A DNA stretch of 17,983 bases from Clostridia bacterium (GTDB taxonomy: Bacteria; Bacillota; Clostridia; Christensenellales; Maliibacteriaceae). The stretch spans positions 1 through 17,983 of the forward strand of contig JAGBGW010000143.1 in the NCBI GenBank assembly GCA_017935825.1, in the 5' to 3' direction. Below, piece after piece: positions 1 through 6,846 of the stretch. The position numbers and the translations under genes are program-made. The notes beneath the pieces were generated by a model. The model was not told where the DNA came from and did no database searches. It was given only the letters and a program-made list of their open reading frames with translations. How positions within the stretch are numbered: position 1 is the first letter of the stretch; the number at the start of each line of letters is the position of its first letter.

Positions 1-1
1 G

Positions 2-46
2 ATCACCCGTGAAAAGTACGAAGAACTGGAAAATATGATACATTGA
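2..46 (+). CDS. 3' end of an unidentified gene (14 codons)
   Basis: The first bases read in frame as ITREKYEELENMIH followed by TGA at 44-46, and a strong terminator starts at once. This is the C-terminal tail of a gene lying mostly outside the window. The charged, helical-looking tail gives no clue to family. The call rests on an open frame running to a stop directly abutting a terminator; a longer upstream sequence would be needed to name it. Confidence 0.55.
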   Translation: MTREKYEELENMIH

Positions 47-79
47 AAAAAGGATGGAGATGCTCTCCATCCTTTTTTC
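46..79. terminator. Bidirectional intrinsic terminator
   Basis: Stem AGGATGGAGA (51-60) pairs with TCTCCATCCT (64-73) around a 3-base TGC loop. It is preceded by an A run (46-50) and followed by a T run (74-78), so it can end transcription from both sides: the partial plus-strand gene and the minus-strand CocE operon. Confidence 0.9.
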
Positions 80-183
80 AGTTTACAGTTATGAGTTTAG
101 AGTTATGAGTTCCCTTCGGGAACGTTTTGGAATGTTAAAAATGATGATCCTGCATTTGTAGGGGACGGGTTCTCCATCCCGCA
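79..183 (+). repeat. Composite intergenic element, copy A
   Basis: This follows the terminator directly. It has an AGTT/ATGAGTTTAGAGTTATGAG-type leader (about 80-110), a perfect hairpin GTTCCC-TTC-GGGAAC (109-123), and a GTAGGGG element at 158 whose arms GGGACGG/CC-TCCC form an imperfect hairpin (162-180). The same modules in the same order appear at 8131-8248 and 9941-10054. Copy A is the most diverged of the three. Confidence 0.6.
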
Positions 184-223
184 AACATCAGATGTCATTC
201 CATAGATGAGGAGTTTGGAGCGT

Positions 224-370
224 TTACACCCTTGTGGGAAGAATCACGCGTGAAGGATATTCCTTTGTGCAGAAAATGCTTTGGTGGGCAATCTTTGCTT
301 CCTTTTGCAGCGAGAAGGGGCCTTTGCCGTTCAAATGCACGCTGTACTCGGGGCAATAGGAGCTCATCAC
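224..370 (-). pseudogene. Detached C-terminal coding segment of the CocE/NonD hydrolase
   Basis: Directly after the TAG at 371-373 the same frame stays open for 48 codons and ends at TAA (224-226). It encodes VMSSYCPEYSVHLN near its start and AKIAHQSIF and KEYPSRVILP near its end. CocE/X-Pro dipeptidyl-peptidase S15 proteins end in this way: a '-SSSNFP-' strand after the G-[HS]-[RK]-I-x-L motif, then an 'A-x-x-x-IYHD-x-EHPSRILLP' strand. Coding sense therefore continues past the stop. With the segment the protein would be 543 residues, a normal length for the family. A GTG and an ATG lie just after the stop, but I see no ribosome binding site for an independent start. Confidence 0.8.
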
Positions 371-1855
371 CTACAGGATAATTTTGCTGCCCTTTTGGAA
401 GCGGTAGTCGATATCCCACATGTCGATGGAAATGGGGACGATTTCATTGGGCGTATAGTCCTGCCGATCGTCGCTGTGATTGCGGTAGCCAAGCGTTGTG
501 ATGCTGCCGCGCACATGGTAGCGCTTGCCGTTTCGCTCTTCCAGAAGACGGGCATAGAATGCGGTATCTTCGCAGTCGCAGGAGACATAAAGCTTGACGG
601 AGACGGAACCTGCGATGGTGACCGCTTCTTCCAAAGCTTCGCTTTCAAAGAGCAGTTCGTCTGCTCGCTCTTCCTGCGCAACTTCGCGGGAACCCACGTC
701 ATTTTTGTGCTTGAAGAGGCTGTCGCCGCCGTGGGCAAAGTGAGGATGATCGGGGTCGTAGTCGTAAGTGCGCACATCGTAGTCACCTGCAAGGTCGCAA
801 AGGCGTTCCCCTGCAAGGTACAGCGTTTTTTCCTCCACCTGCTTTTCACCCGATACGGTGTACCACTTGTCCTCGCCCACGGTGTAGGTCTGCATGGTGT
901 ATGGGAATCTTCCGCCCTCGCGCAGCACGCGCTCAAACCAGCGGATCGCCATGAGGAAGTCGTCATTTTCAAGGTTTTCCATCACCTGATCGTCAGCGCA
1001 GGGGTCAAAGTTGTGCCGCCAGCAGCCGATGCGAAGCAGGCTTTGGGCTTTGCAGTCTTCGTTCAAAACCTCGTAGGTCTTCATGGTGCTGCCGAAGTGA
1101 TGGTCGTACCAGCCCGTACCGATATAAAGGGGAAGCTTGACGTGCTTCGGGATCTCCTCCAGCTGTTTCCAGAATCCCGTCTGCCAGTAGTCGTCGGATC
1201 GGCTGGTGTTGACGATATAATCCCGATACCAGGGCAGTTCACCGCCCCAAAGGGCCACGTCCACCTGGGCATGGGGACGGTGCAGTGTGGACTGCATAAA
1301 ATCCGCATCGATGGGATAACCCGCGTTGCTCATCGCCCATGCGGTCAAAATATCGTGGCGGAACAGACCGTCCTGATAGGCGGAGGTGAAGCGGCTGGTG
1401 CCATAGTGGGTCAGGTACATGGTCTTCACGCGGTCGGGCACAGCGTCCGCCATCGCCCAGCCGGTAAGTGCAAGGTAGGAACAGCCAAAGTAGCCGATAT
1501 CCCCCACTTCCGCCATTTGGCAGAGGCAGTCGATGAAGTCAAGGCCGTCCTGCCGCTCGTTGACATTGGGGTTCCATTCGCCTTCACTCTTTTGGATGCC
1601 GCGGCAGAACTGGAAGGCAAACACATACCCAAGCCGTGCAAACTGATCCGCCATGGTCAAAAACTGCTCCATCTGATTGGGATAGCAGGTACGCACCGCA
1701 ATGGTGGGACAGGGTCCATCCACGTCGGGGAATGCAAAATACGTCTCAAATTTCAATCCGCTTTTGTGCAGCAGCATCACTTCACGCTTTTCGCGGATGC
1801 CGCATCTGGGTGCAATGCCGCACTTTTCAAACGCGCGGAGAACTTTTTCGTCCAT
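371..1855 (-). CDS. CocE/NonD family (peptidase S15-like) alpha/beta hydrolase, interrupted by an in-frame TAG
   Basis: Family members hydrolyse esters or acyl-proline peptides with a Ser-Asp-His triad in an alpha/beta hydrolase core, followed by a C-terminal jelly-roll domain. The visible landmarks are RGIQKSEGEW (85-94, the usual 'RG-x-x-x-SEG'), DGLDFIDCL (103-111), the nucleophile elbow GCSYLA with Ser126, GTGWYDHH with Asp251, and IGCWRH with His281 (the usual 'GPWTH'). No signal peptide is seen, so it is probably cytoplasmic. The start at 1853-1855 has AAGGAG at 1861-1866, which overlaps the stop of the upstream esterase; the two genes are co-transcribed. At 494 residues it stops at '-KGSKIIL', inside a core strand of the jelly roll, and the missing 48 codons follow in frame. 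A CAG to TAG change is the simplest cause. Whether the truncated form folds is uncertain. The substrate cannot be told from sequence. Confidence 0.85.
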   Translation of the reverse strand: MDEKVLRAFEKCGIAPRCGIREKREVMLLHKSGLKFETYFAFPDVDGPCPTIAVRTCYPNQMEQFLTMADQFARLGYVFAFQFCRGIQKSEGEWNPNVNERQDGLDFIDCLCQMAEVGDIGYFGCSYLALTGWAMADAVPDRVKTMYLTHYGTSRFTSAYQDGLFRHDILTAWAMSNAGYPIDADFMQSTLHRPHAQVDVALWGGELPWYRDYIVNTSRSDDYWQTGFWKQLEEIPKHVKLPLYIGTGWYDHHFGSTMKTYEVLNEDCKAQSLLRIGCWRHNFDPCADDQVMENLENDDFLMAIRWFERVLREGGRFPYTMQTYTVGEDKWYTVSGEKQVEEKTLYLAGERLCDLAGDYDVRTYDYDPDHPHFAHGGDSLFKHKNDVGSREVAQEERADELLFESEALEEAVTIAGSVSVKLYVSCDCEDTAFYARLLEERNGKRYHVRGSITTLGYRNHSDDRQDYTPNEIVPISIDMWDIDYRFQKGSKIIL

Positions 1856-1864
1856 AATCGCTCC

Positions 1865-2707
1865 TTATCTTGCCACGTTGCCGCTGGAAATGCCTTCTGC
1901 AGCCTCATCCAAAGGAAGATAATCCATGATGATGCGCTCGATGGCCTCGTCCCAGAAAATCCAGTCGTGCTTGCCGTCCCATTCTTCCCAGATCAGATCG
2001 TAGTCCAGGTCCCACAAAAGGTCGCGGAAGTCCTCGTTCCACTTGAAAAGACCGTCCTGTTTGCCGCATGCCATGTAGATCTGGGGCTTTTCTTCGCCCG
2101 ATTCGGCAAGGCGCTTTGCAAGGAAGTCATAGTCGGACTCGCAGCCCACAAAATCCTCCACCGTTTCCACACCAAAGAGGGTGGCATACTGGTGGCGTGT
2201 GAAGAAATCATGGCCGGGTTCGTCCACCGATTCCAAAATCTTCTCCTTGATCAGTGCGGAAGAAAAGGCGCAGATGTGGGAGAAGGTCTCAGGATGGCGC
2301 AGACCGTTGGTGATGGCGCCGAAGCCGCCCATGGAAAGGCCGCCGATGAAGGTGTCCTCCCGTTTATCGGAAAGATTGAAGGTGTCGCGGGTCAGCTGAA
2401 CCAGTTCCTCGCCGATGAATTTGCCATACATATCGCCGGAGATTTCGGAGTCGGCGTAAAACTTGTTGTCGCCCGAGGGCATGACCACGCAAAGGTTGTA
2501 CATGTCCGACAGCTTCTGCACACGGGTGCCGTTGACCCAGTCGGTGTAGTTGCCCAGGATGCCGTGCAGAAGGTACAGCGTCTTGTAAGGTCCGCGGCTG
2601 GGTGCAGGAAGACCTTCCTTCATACGCTTGTCGGAAGGGATGACCACGTTGACCGTCGTCGTACGGTTCAGTGCTTTGGAAAAGAAATTAATGGTTGCAA
2701 ATGCCAT
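1865..2707 (-). CDS. EstA/esterase D-like alpha/beta hydrolase (COG0627 type)
   Basis: This is a 280-residue serine esterase of the tributyrin esterase / S-formylglutathione hydrolase-like group, which acts on short acyl esters. The visible elements are the oxyanion-loop region YLLHGILGNYTDW (45-57), the elbow GGLSMGGFGA with Ser125, GKQDGLF with Asp218, and DGKHDW with His247. Length matches the family and no signal peptide is present, so it is probably cytoplasmic. The ATG has AGGAGG (2715-2720) seven bases upstream. It is the first gene of a two-gene operon with the CocE-type hydrolase, only 9 bases apart. Two alpha/beta hydrolases in one operon suggest a shared ester or peptide breakdown task, but this is inference. 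Confidence 0.88.
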   Translation of the reverse strand: MAFATINFFSKALNRTTTVNVVIPSDKRMKEGLPAPSRGPYKTLYLLHGILGNYTDWVNGTRVQKLSDMYNLCVVMPSGDNKFYADSEISGDMYGKFIGEELVQLTRDTFNLSDKREDTFIGGLSMGGFGAITNGLRHPETFSHICAFSSALIKEKILESVDEPGHDFFTRHQYATLFGVETVEDFVGCESDYDFLAKRLAESGEEKPQIYMACGKQDGLFKWNEDFRDLLWDLDYDLIWEEWDGKHDWIFWDEAIERIIMDYLPLDEAAEGISSGNVAR

Positions 2708-2742
2708 GGATATGCCTCCTTATTTGTCCGATTATTTTTTTG

Positions 2743-2771
2743 ATTATACCATTATATCGGCAGGAAAGAAA
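2743..2771 (-). promoter_or_regulatory. Extended -10 promoter of the esterase/CocE operon
   Basis: Read on the minus strand, TGGTATAAT (complement of 2743-2751) is an extended -10 box about 36 bases before the start codon. A second TATAAT lies at 2751-2756. No good -35 box is visible (TTTCTT at 17-base spacing). It sits just downstream of the YibE/F terminator, so the two minus-strand operons are separately transcribed. Confidence 0.5.
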
Positions 2772-2804
2772 ACAGACGTGTGTTTTTTCACACGTCTGTT
2801 TTTT
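2765..2804 (-). terminator. Intrinsic terminator after the YibE/F gene
   Basis: A 12-base perfect stem (2771-2782 with 2789-2800) has a six-base loop. On the minus strand it is followed by TTTTCTTT. It ends 9 bases beyond the YibE/F stop codon. The plus side also carries TTTT (2801-2804), so weak activity in both directions is possible. Confidence 0.85.
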
Positions 2805-2812
2805 GCGTACTT

Positions 2813-4102
2813 TTATCTGCGCTGCCTCGGTCTGCTGTCAAGACCGTGACGATCGGCAGGGAAGGAAAGGTCATAGTTGCTTAAATTCTGCAGCTTCATG
2901 GGGCGGGGCAGGTCGTCATCTGTTTCGGGCAAGACAGGCACTCTTTTTTTGCCGCACAGTGTTACCGCACAGAAGAACGAGGAGATCGGTACCGTTAAAA
3001 GAATACCAAAGATACCAAGCAATGCCTGCAGAATTTCTGCGATCAGCATCTCGCGGTTCATGACCTCCAAGGCGGAAGTGTTGTATGCCATCAGCAACAG
3101 CACCAGCGAAAGGTCGCAGCCGATGTATGCAAGCACCAATGTGTTGCTCATGGTGCTCAGATAGTCGCGACCGATGTGGATGCCGCTTTTGATCAGTTCG
3201 CCTGCGCTCATGCCGCCGGTCTGCTCGTACATTTCAAAAAGCGGCGAGGTGATGGACATGGAAAGGTCCATCAATGCACCGGATGCACCGATGATAACCC
3301 CTGCAAAGACCAGTCCCTTTAAATCCACAGGATTTGTGGGATTGAGCAGCATCAAATAGATGGATTCGTCGTTGTGTACGCCTGTCATGTGCAGCAGGCG
3401 TTCCATCAGCAGCATCAAAGCTGCGCTTGCAAGAATGCCTGCAAAGCAGCTGATGCCTGCCACAAGGCTTTTTTGACTTGCACCGTTGACGAACAAAAGC
3501 GCAATGGTACAAATATAAAGGCAGGTTAAAAGAGACCAGATATAAGGGTTCTTTCCTGCGGAGATGGCGGGCAGGAACACGTAGAAAATAGCAAGGCAGG
3601 TAAATGCAAAGGTGACAAGGGTGTTGATGCCCTTCATGCGGCCAAAGACGATCATGCCAAGACACAACACTGCACCTAAAATCAGCAGCGCATCAGTGCG
3701 GATATACTCCTGCCAGTTCCATTGAGGATTGCCGTACATGTCCAGCACTTCGATCAGAAGGACTTTGTCACCTTCTTCCACATATTTTCTGCCGGTGGAG
3801 TAGTATTCTTCCATCACCTGTACAGCGTGGATGGTTTCGCCCTTGTGTTCGCCTGCGGTGACCTCGGCGGTAAAAAACACCTCCAGCACGGCTCCTTCGG
3901 CATAGATATTGCCGTCAAAAACCTCGGGATGTGCTGCGGCAGGTTCCACCGATACCACGCGGGCACGGCAAATTTGGTACTGATCGTCATACTGCGTGCG
4001 GCCGTCACCTGTCAGGGCAAGTGTACGTCCACCCAGGATCAATACGATGCTCATCACCAATGTGACAAAATAGACAAGGATTTCTTTTTTCTTGTTGCTC
4101 AA
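2813..4102 (-). CDS. YibE/F-like multi-pass membrane protein
   Basis: This is a 429-residue integral membrane protein of the YibE/F family (PF07907), whose biochemical role is not established. An N-terminal membrane segment (about residues 8-24) is followed by a soluble region of roughly 100 residues, then a block of about seven hydrophobic helices and a short polar tail. The family-typical stretch GVIIGASGALMDLSMSI is clear. The start is TTG at 4100-4102, supported by GGGAGGA (4111-4117) eight bases away; no ATG nearby has such a site. The gene lies 24 bases downstream of the CHAT-like gene and is probably in one operon with it. A strong terminator follows. Confidence 0.87.
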   Translation of the reverse strand: MSNKKKEILVYFVTLVMSIVLILGGRTLALTGDGRTQYDDQYQICRARVVSVEPAAAHPEVFDGNIYAEGAVLEVFFTAEVTAGEHKGETIHAVQVMEEYYSTGRKYVEEGDKVLLIEVLDMYGNPQWNWQEYIRTDALLILGAVLCLGMIVFGRMKGINTLVTFAFTCLAIFYVFLPAISAGKNPYIWSLLTCLYICTIALLFVNGASQKSLVAGISCFAGILASAALMLLMERLLHMTGVHNDESIYLMLLNPTNPVDLKGLVFAGVIIGASGALMDLSMSITSPLFEMYEQTGGMSAGELIKSGIHIGRDYLSTMSNTLVLAYIGCDLSLVLLLMAYNTSALEVMNREMLIAEILQALLGIFGILLTVPISSFFCAVTLCGKKRVPVLPETDDDLPRPMKLQNLSNYDLSFPADRHGLDSRPRQRR

Positions 4103-4126
4103 TTGAGATTTCCTCCCTGTTGTGTA

Positions 4127-5638
4127 TCAGGAAAAACGCATCTGTGCATCGCCGAAGACCTGCACCACGGAGTAGTTGCTGGGGATGCCGGCCTGGGTGC
4201 TCAAACGATAATTGTCGTAGTACCCGTAGAGAAGCTGTGCGTTGGTCAGTGCTTCGCTCGGGCTTTGGAACGTGCCCTGCTGTCCGCAAAGAAGGGAAGT
4301 GATCTTATCCAGCATGGCGTAGTTGTACACGGTGTAGACCACGCCGCTGTTGGCAAAGACACATTTTGCACCCTTGGAAAGGAGGGTGGAAACAAGTACA
4401 TCGTCTGTGGAGGTACTGCATGCGGCAAGGTAGATAAGCGCACCGTCAAGGGCGCCGTCTTCCAGGTATTTATCGAAGAATTTTGCCGTCACTGCCACAC
4501 GGCCGTCGGTGGTGGAAATCAGACTGCCGTCCTGAAAATCCGCTTCATTCTGGCGATGGAACGCAGCGGTATACTCCTGTCCCGTCAAAAGGAAGGAGCC
4601 CGTGGTGGAAGAATAACCGCCGTGACCTTCCCAGATGATGACGTCGTATTCGCCAAGGGATTTGAGCAATTCCACCGTGCAGGCGGCATTGTCGTAGTCG
4701 TCCAGGTTGGGGTCGTACAAATACCCTTCCAGCGTACCGAAGCGTGCGGCGGTCTCGTCGATGTTTTCAAGCTCCGCCGTGGTGAAGGAGGATAAAAACA
4801 TATCGTAGCAGGGCTGCAGACTTATCACCCGTCGGCTTGCCACGGGTATGGGCGTTGCGGCAGCGCTCTGGCTGGGCGCGATGCTTGCAGAGGGCGTGGG
4901 GGAAGGGGTTGCCACAGGTGTGGGTGTGGGCGTAGGTGCCGCCACGGGCTGCTCGTCCTCGGGGATGGTTTCCTCCACGCCGGGCAGGTATACCATGCCC
5001 AGGCCGTCAGGCGTTTCCATATAGACGCAGTCTTCGCCCACCTCGTAGGAGTCGATGGTGCCGTCTTCCACAAGGGTCTGTGCGTTTTCCTCCGCGCGGT
5101 CAAGCAGGGAGGGGACTTCCTGCTGGGTGTCGGTATTTTGCTCCACCTGCAGCTGCTCCTCCATCTGGGTGAAGGATGCGTGTACGTCGGAAATATAGCT
5201 GGCAGCATATTGGCTGCCGGGCCCAAAGCAGACAAAGATCAGCAGAGCGCCCACCATCATCATCAGTGCTGCAACGGAAAACAGTGCGCCTGTGCGGCGG
5301 CGCTTGGGTGTGTTGTGGGGCGTGTAGCTGCGGGTACGTTTGGCATTGCCAAGATGAATCGTCTTTTTCTGCACCGTTTGCTTTTTTGCGGGTACGCTCT
5401 TTTTGGGCGGCGTGGATTTGTAAAACAGGACGGACTCATCCCGTTTGGGTGCGGACTTTTTGGAGGAGGAAGAAGGTTTTTTTTCTCCGCTTGAAAACGT
5501 GGGGTACACCGCGCCACCGCTTTTTTTCTGCGCAGGACGAGCGGAAGAAGACTTTGCACCTGTTTTCTTCTTCGGCTTGGGCGGCTGTCCCAAAGGTTTA
5601 TTGGATTTGATGGGTTTCATCCTTGTGGTGTCAGGCAA
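4127..5638 (-). CDS. Membrane-anchored protein with CHAT/caspase-like (clan CD) C-terminal domain
   Basis: The 503-residue protein has four visible parts. Residues 1-116 are a basic, Lys/Pro/Ser-rich, probably disordered cytoplasmic tail. One hydrophobic helix follows at about 117-139. The outer region runs from about 140 to 265 and ends in a Pro/Thr/Ser/Ala linker with repeated TP and SP (235-265). The C-terminal domain (about 270-503) contains IIWEGHGGYSS (His339) and, 68 residues later, IYLAACSTS (Cys407), then KGAKCVFANSGVV. A 'GHGG' after a strand plus an 'AC[ES]T' after the next core strand is the His-Cys dyad pattern of clan CD peptidases (caspase, gingipain, CHAT). The predicted topology puts the domain outside the cell. 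The start is TTG with AGGAGG (5648-5653) nine bases upstream; the ATG at 5618-5620 lacks a spaced site. Peptidase activity is inferred, and the substrate is unknown. Confidence 0.72.
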   Translation of the reverse strand: MPDTTRMKPIKSNKPLGQPPKPKKKTGAKSSSARPAQKKSGGAVYPTFSSGEKKPSSSSKKSAPKRDESVLFYKSTPPKKSVPAKKQTVQKKTIHLGNAKRTRSYTPHNTPKRRRTGALFSVAALMMMVGALLIFVCFGPGSQYAASYISDVHASFTQMEEQLQVEQNTDTQQEVPSLLDRAEENAQTLVEDGTIDSYEVGEDCVYMETPDGLGMVYLPGVEETIPEDEQPVAAPTPTPTPVATPSPTPSASIAPSQSAAATPIPVASRRVISLQPCYDMFLSSFTTAELENIDETAARFGTLEGYLYDPNLDDYDNAACTVELLKSLGEYDVIIWEGHGGYSSTTGSFLLTGQEYTAAFHRQNEADFQDGSLISTTDGRVAVTAKFFDKYLEDGALDGALIYLAACSTSTDDVLVSTLLSKGAKCVFANSGVVYTVYNYAMLDKITSLLCGQQGTFQSPSEALTNAQLLYGYYDNYRLSTQAGIPSNYSVVQVFGDAQMRFS

Positions 5639-5695
5639 TACAAATCGCCTCCTGATTTATATCAAAGTAATCATTGCAAAGTGATATGCAGGTTT

Positions 5696-5704
5696 ATTAT
5701 AGCA
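5696..5704 (-). promoter_or_regulatory. Extended -10 promoter for the CHAT-like/YibE-F operon
   Basis: On the minus strand 5704-5696 reads TGCTATAAT, a consensus extended -10. It lies about 58 bases before the TTG start. No convincing -35 is seen at 16-18 bases, as expected for an extended -10 promoter. It is divergent from the promoter at 5763-5792. Confidence 0.55.
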
Positions 5705-5762
5705 TATCTGCGACGTCCCGTTTATCAAATTCATTTTAAGGCTTTTCGACATATTGCATTCG

Positions 5763-5792
5763 TTGACAAATGCAAGACATGGACGATATAAT
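5763..5792 (+). promoter_or_regulatory. Consensus sigma-A promoter of the isomerase gene
   Basis: TTGACA (5763-5768) and TATAAT (5787-5792) are separated by 18 bases, both perfect matches to consensus. Transcription should start near 5799, giving a leader of about 53 bases. The strength fits the strong codon bias of the gene it serves. Confidence 0.85.
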
Positions 5793-5851
5793 GTAAGCAA
5801 ATGCGAACTTCACGCAAAACCAAACATATTTATATAAGGAGTGTTTTACCC

Positions 5852-6769
5852 ATGCAGGATTCTATCAGAAGCTACATCAAACCCGGTCTGATCCATTTCA
5901 TGGCATTCCCCAACACCATGCGTGGCGAAGGTCCCATCGAAGAGACCGTCCGCCGCATTGCACTGGACGACTACTTTGATTCCATCGAAGTGACCTGGAT
6001 CAAGGACGAGGACGTTCGCAAGAAGTGCGCAGTGATGCTGGATCAGGCAAAGATGAACGTCTACTACGGCGGTCAGCCCCGTCTGCTTACCACCGGCCAG
6101 AACATCAACGATCTGGACGAGGAAAAGCGCCTTATCGCAGTTGAGAACCTGAAGGCAGGCATCGACGAAGCATATGAAATGGGCGCACTGGGCTTTGGCT
6201 TCCTTTCCGGCAAGTATGAGGACGAGACCTTTGAAGAGAGCTTCGAGGCTCTGAAGAAGTCCACCGCAGCACTTTGCGAGTATGCAAAGAGCAAGGGCGA
6301 CATGAAGGTCGCACTGGAAGTATTCGACTACGATGTGGACAAGTGCTCCATCATCGGTCCTGCACCCGTTGCAGCTCGTTTTGCAAAGGAAATGCGCGAG
6401 CAGTATGACAACTTCGGTCTGATGGTCGACCTTTCTCACCTGCCCATCCTGCACGAAGGCGCAGCAGAATCCCTGACCCCCGTTGCACCCTACATCATCC
6501 ACGTACACATCGGCAACGCTGTCAAGCCCGAGATGCCCAAGGATGCTCCCGGCTACGGCGACGCACATCCCCGCTTCGGCTTCCCCGGCGGCGCAAACGA
6601 TGTACCCGAACTGGTTGAGTTCCTTCGCGTGCTGATCGACCTTGGCTACCTGAAGAAGGGCGAGCCCAAGACCGTCAGCTTCGAAGTCAAGCCCTGGGGC
6701 GACGAGGATCCCGAGATCGTCATCGCAAACGCAAAGCGTACCCTTAACGCAGCTTGGGCACTTGTCTGA
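5852..6769 (+). CDS. Sugar phosphate isomerase/epimerase-like TIM-barrel protein
   Basis: This is a 305-residue cytoplasmic protein of the xylose isomerase-like TIM-barrel superfamily, which isomerises or epimerises sugars and related polyols with a divalent metal. Likely metal ligands appear in the expected order at strand ends: Glu156 (ALEVFDYD), Asp193 and His196 (MVDLSHLP), His217/His219 (IIHVHIGN) and Glu278 (SFEVKPW). The ATG at 5852 is chosen because AAGGAG (5836-5841) lies 10 bases upstream and the protein then begins MQDSIRSYIKPG. An in-frame ATG at 5801 would overlap the expected transcription start. Codon use is strongly biased (AAG, ATC, GGC, CGT), suggesting high expression. The exact substrate cannot be read from the sequence. 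Confidence 0.83.
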   Translation: MQDSIRSYIKPGLIHFMAFPNTMRGEGPIEETVRRIALDDYFDSIEVTWIKDEDVRKKCAVMLDQAKMNVYYGGQPRLLTTGQNINDLDEEKRLIAVENLKAGIDEAYEMGALGFGFLSGKYEDETFEESFEALKKSTAALCEYAKSKGDMKVALEVFDYDVDKCSIIGPAPVAARFAKEMREQYDNFGLMVDLSHLPILHEGAAESLTPVAPYIIHVHIGNAVKPEMPKDAPGYGDAHPRFGFPGGANDVPELVEFLRVLIDLGYLKKGEPKTVSFEVKPWGDEDPEIVIANAKRTLNAAWALV

Positions 6770-6790
6770 TCTGACAATTCAAAGTACAAT
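6762..6790 (+). promoter_or_regulatory. Possible promoter of the DUF1015 gene inside the isomerase gene end
   Basis: TTGTCT (6762-6767) and TACAAT (6785-6790) are spaced by 17 bases. Transcription would start near 6797, within the 5' arm of the following terminator hairpin. Such a transcript would lack most of that arm and escape termination. There are only about 20 bases between the terminator U tract and the next start codon, which leaves no room for a promoter elsewhere. Confidence 0.45.
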
Positions 6791-6827
6791 AGAGCAGTGG
6801 CTTCATGCCGCTGCTCTTATTTTTTAT
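6791..6827 (+). terminator. Intrinsic terminator after the isomerase gene
   Basis: AGAGCAGTGGC (6791-6801) pairs with GCCGCTGCTCT (6807-6817), one G-T wobble, around TTCAT, followed by TATTTTTT. It ends 19 bases before the next start codon. Confidence 0.85.
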
Positions 6828-6846
6828 CAGTTTGGAGATCATGAGA

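Noticed and set aside
195..419. 74-codon minus-strand frame at the 3' end of the CocE gene
   Set aside because: It overlaps the true frame in another phase. The family-like C-terminal sequence is in the frame of the main gene (224-370), so a frameshift explanation is not needed; only the TAG interrupts it.
281..2743. 820-codon open frame on the plus strand opposite the CocE and esterase genes
   Set aside because: It is antisense to two genes with clear catalytic motifs, good ribosome binding sites and family matches. The translation has no recognisable domain, and the open frame follows from codon bias in the real genes. It also runs through the TAG, which reads CTA on this strand.
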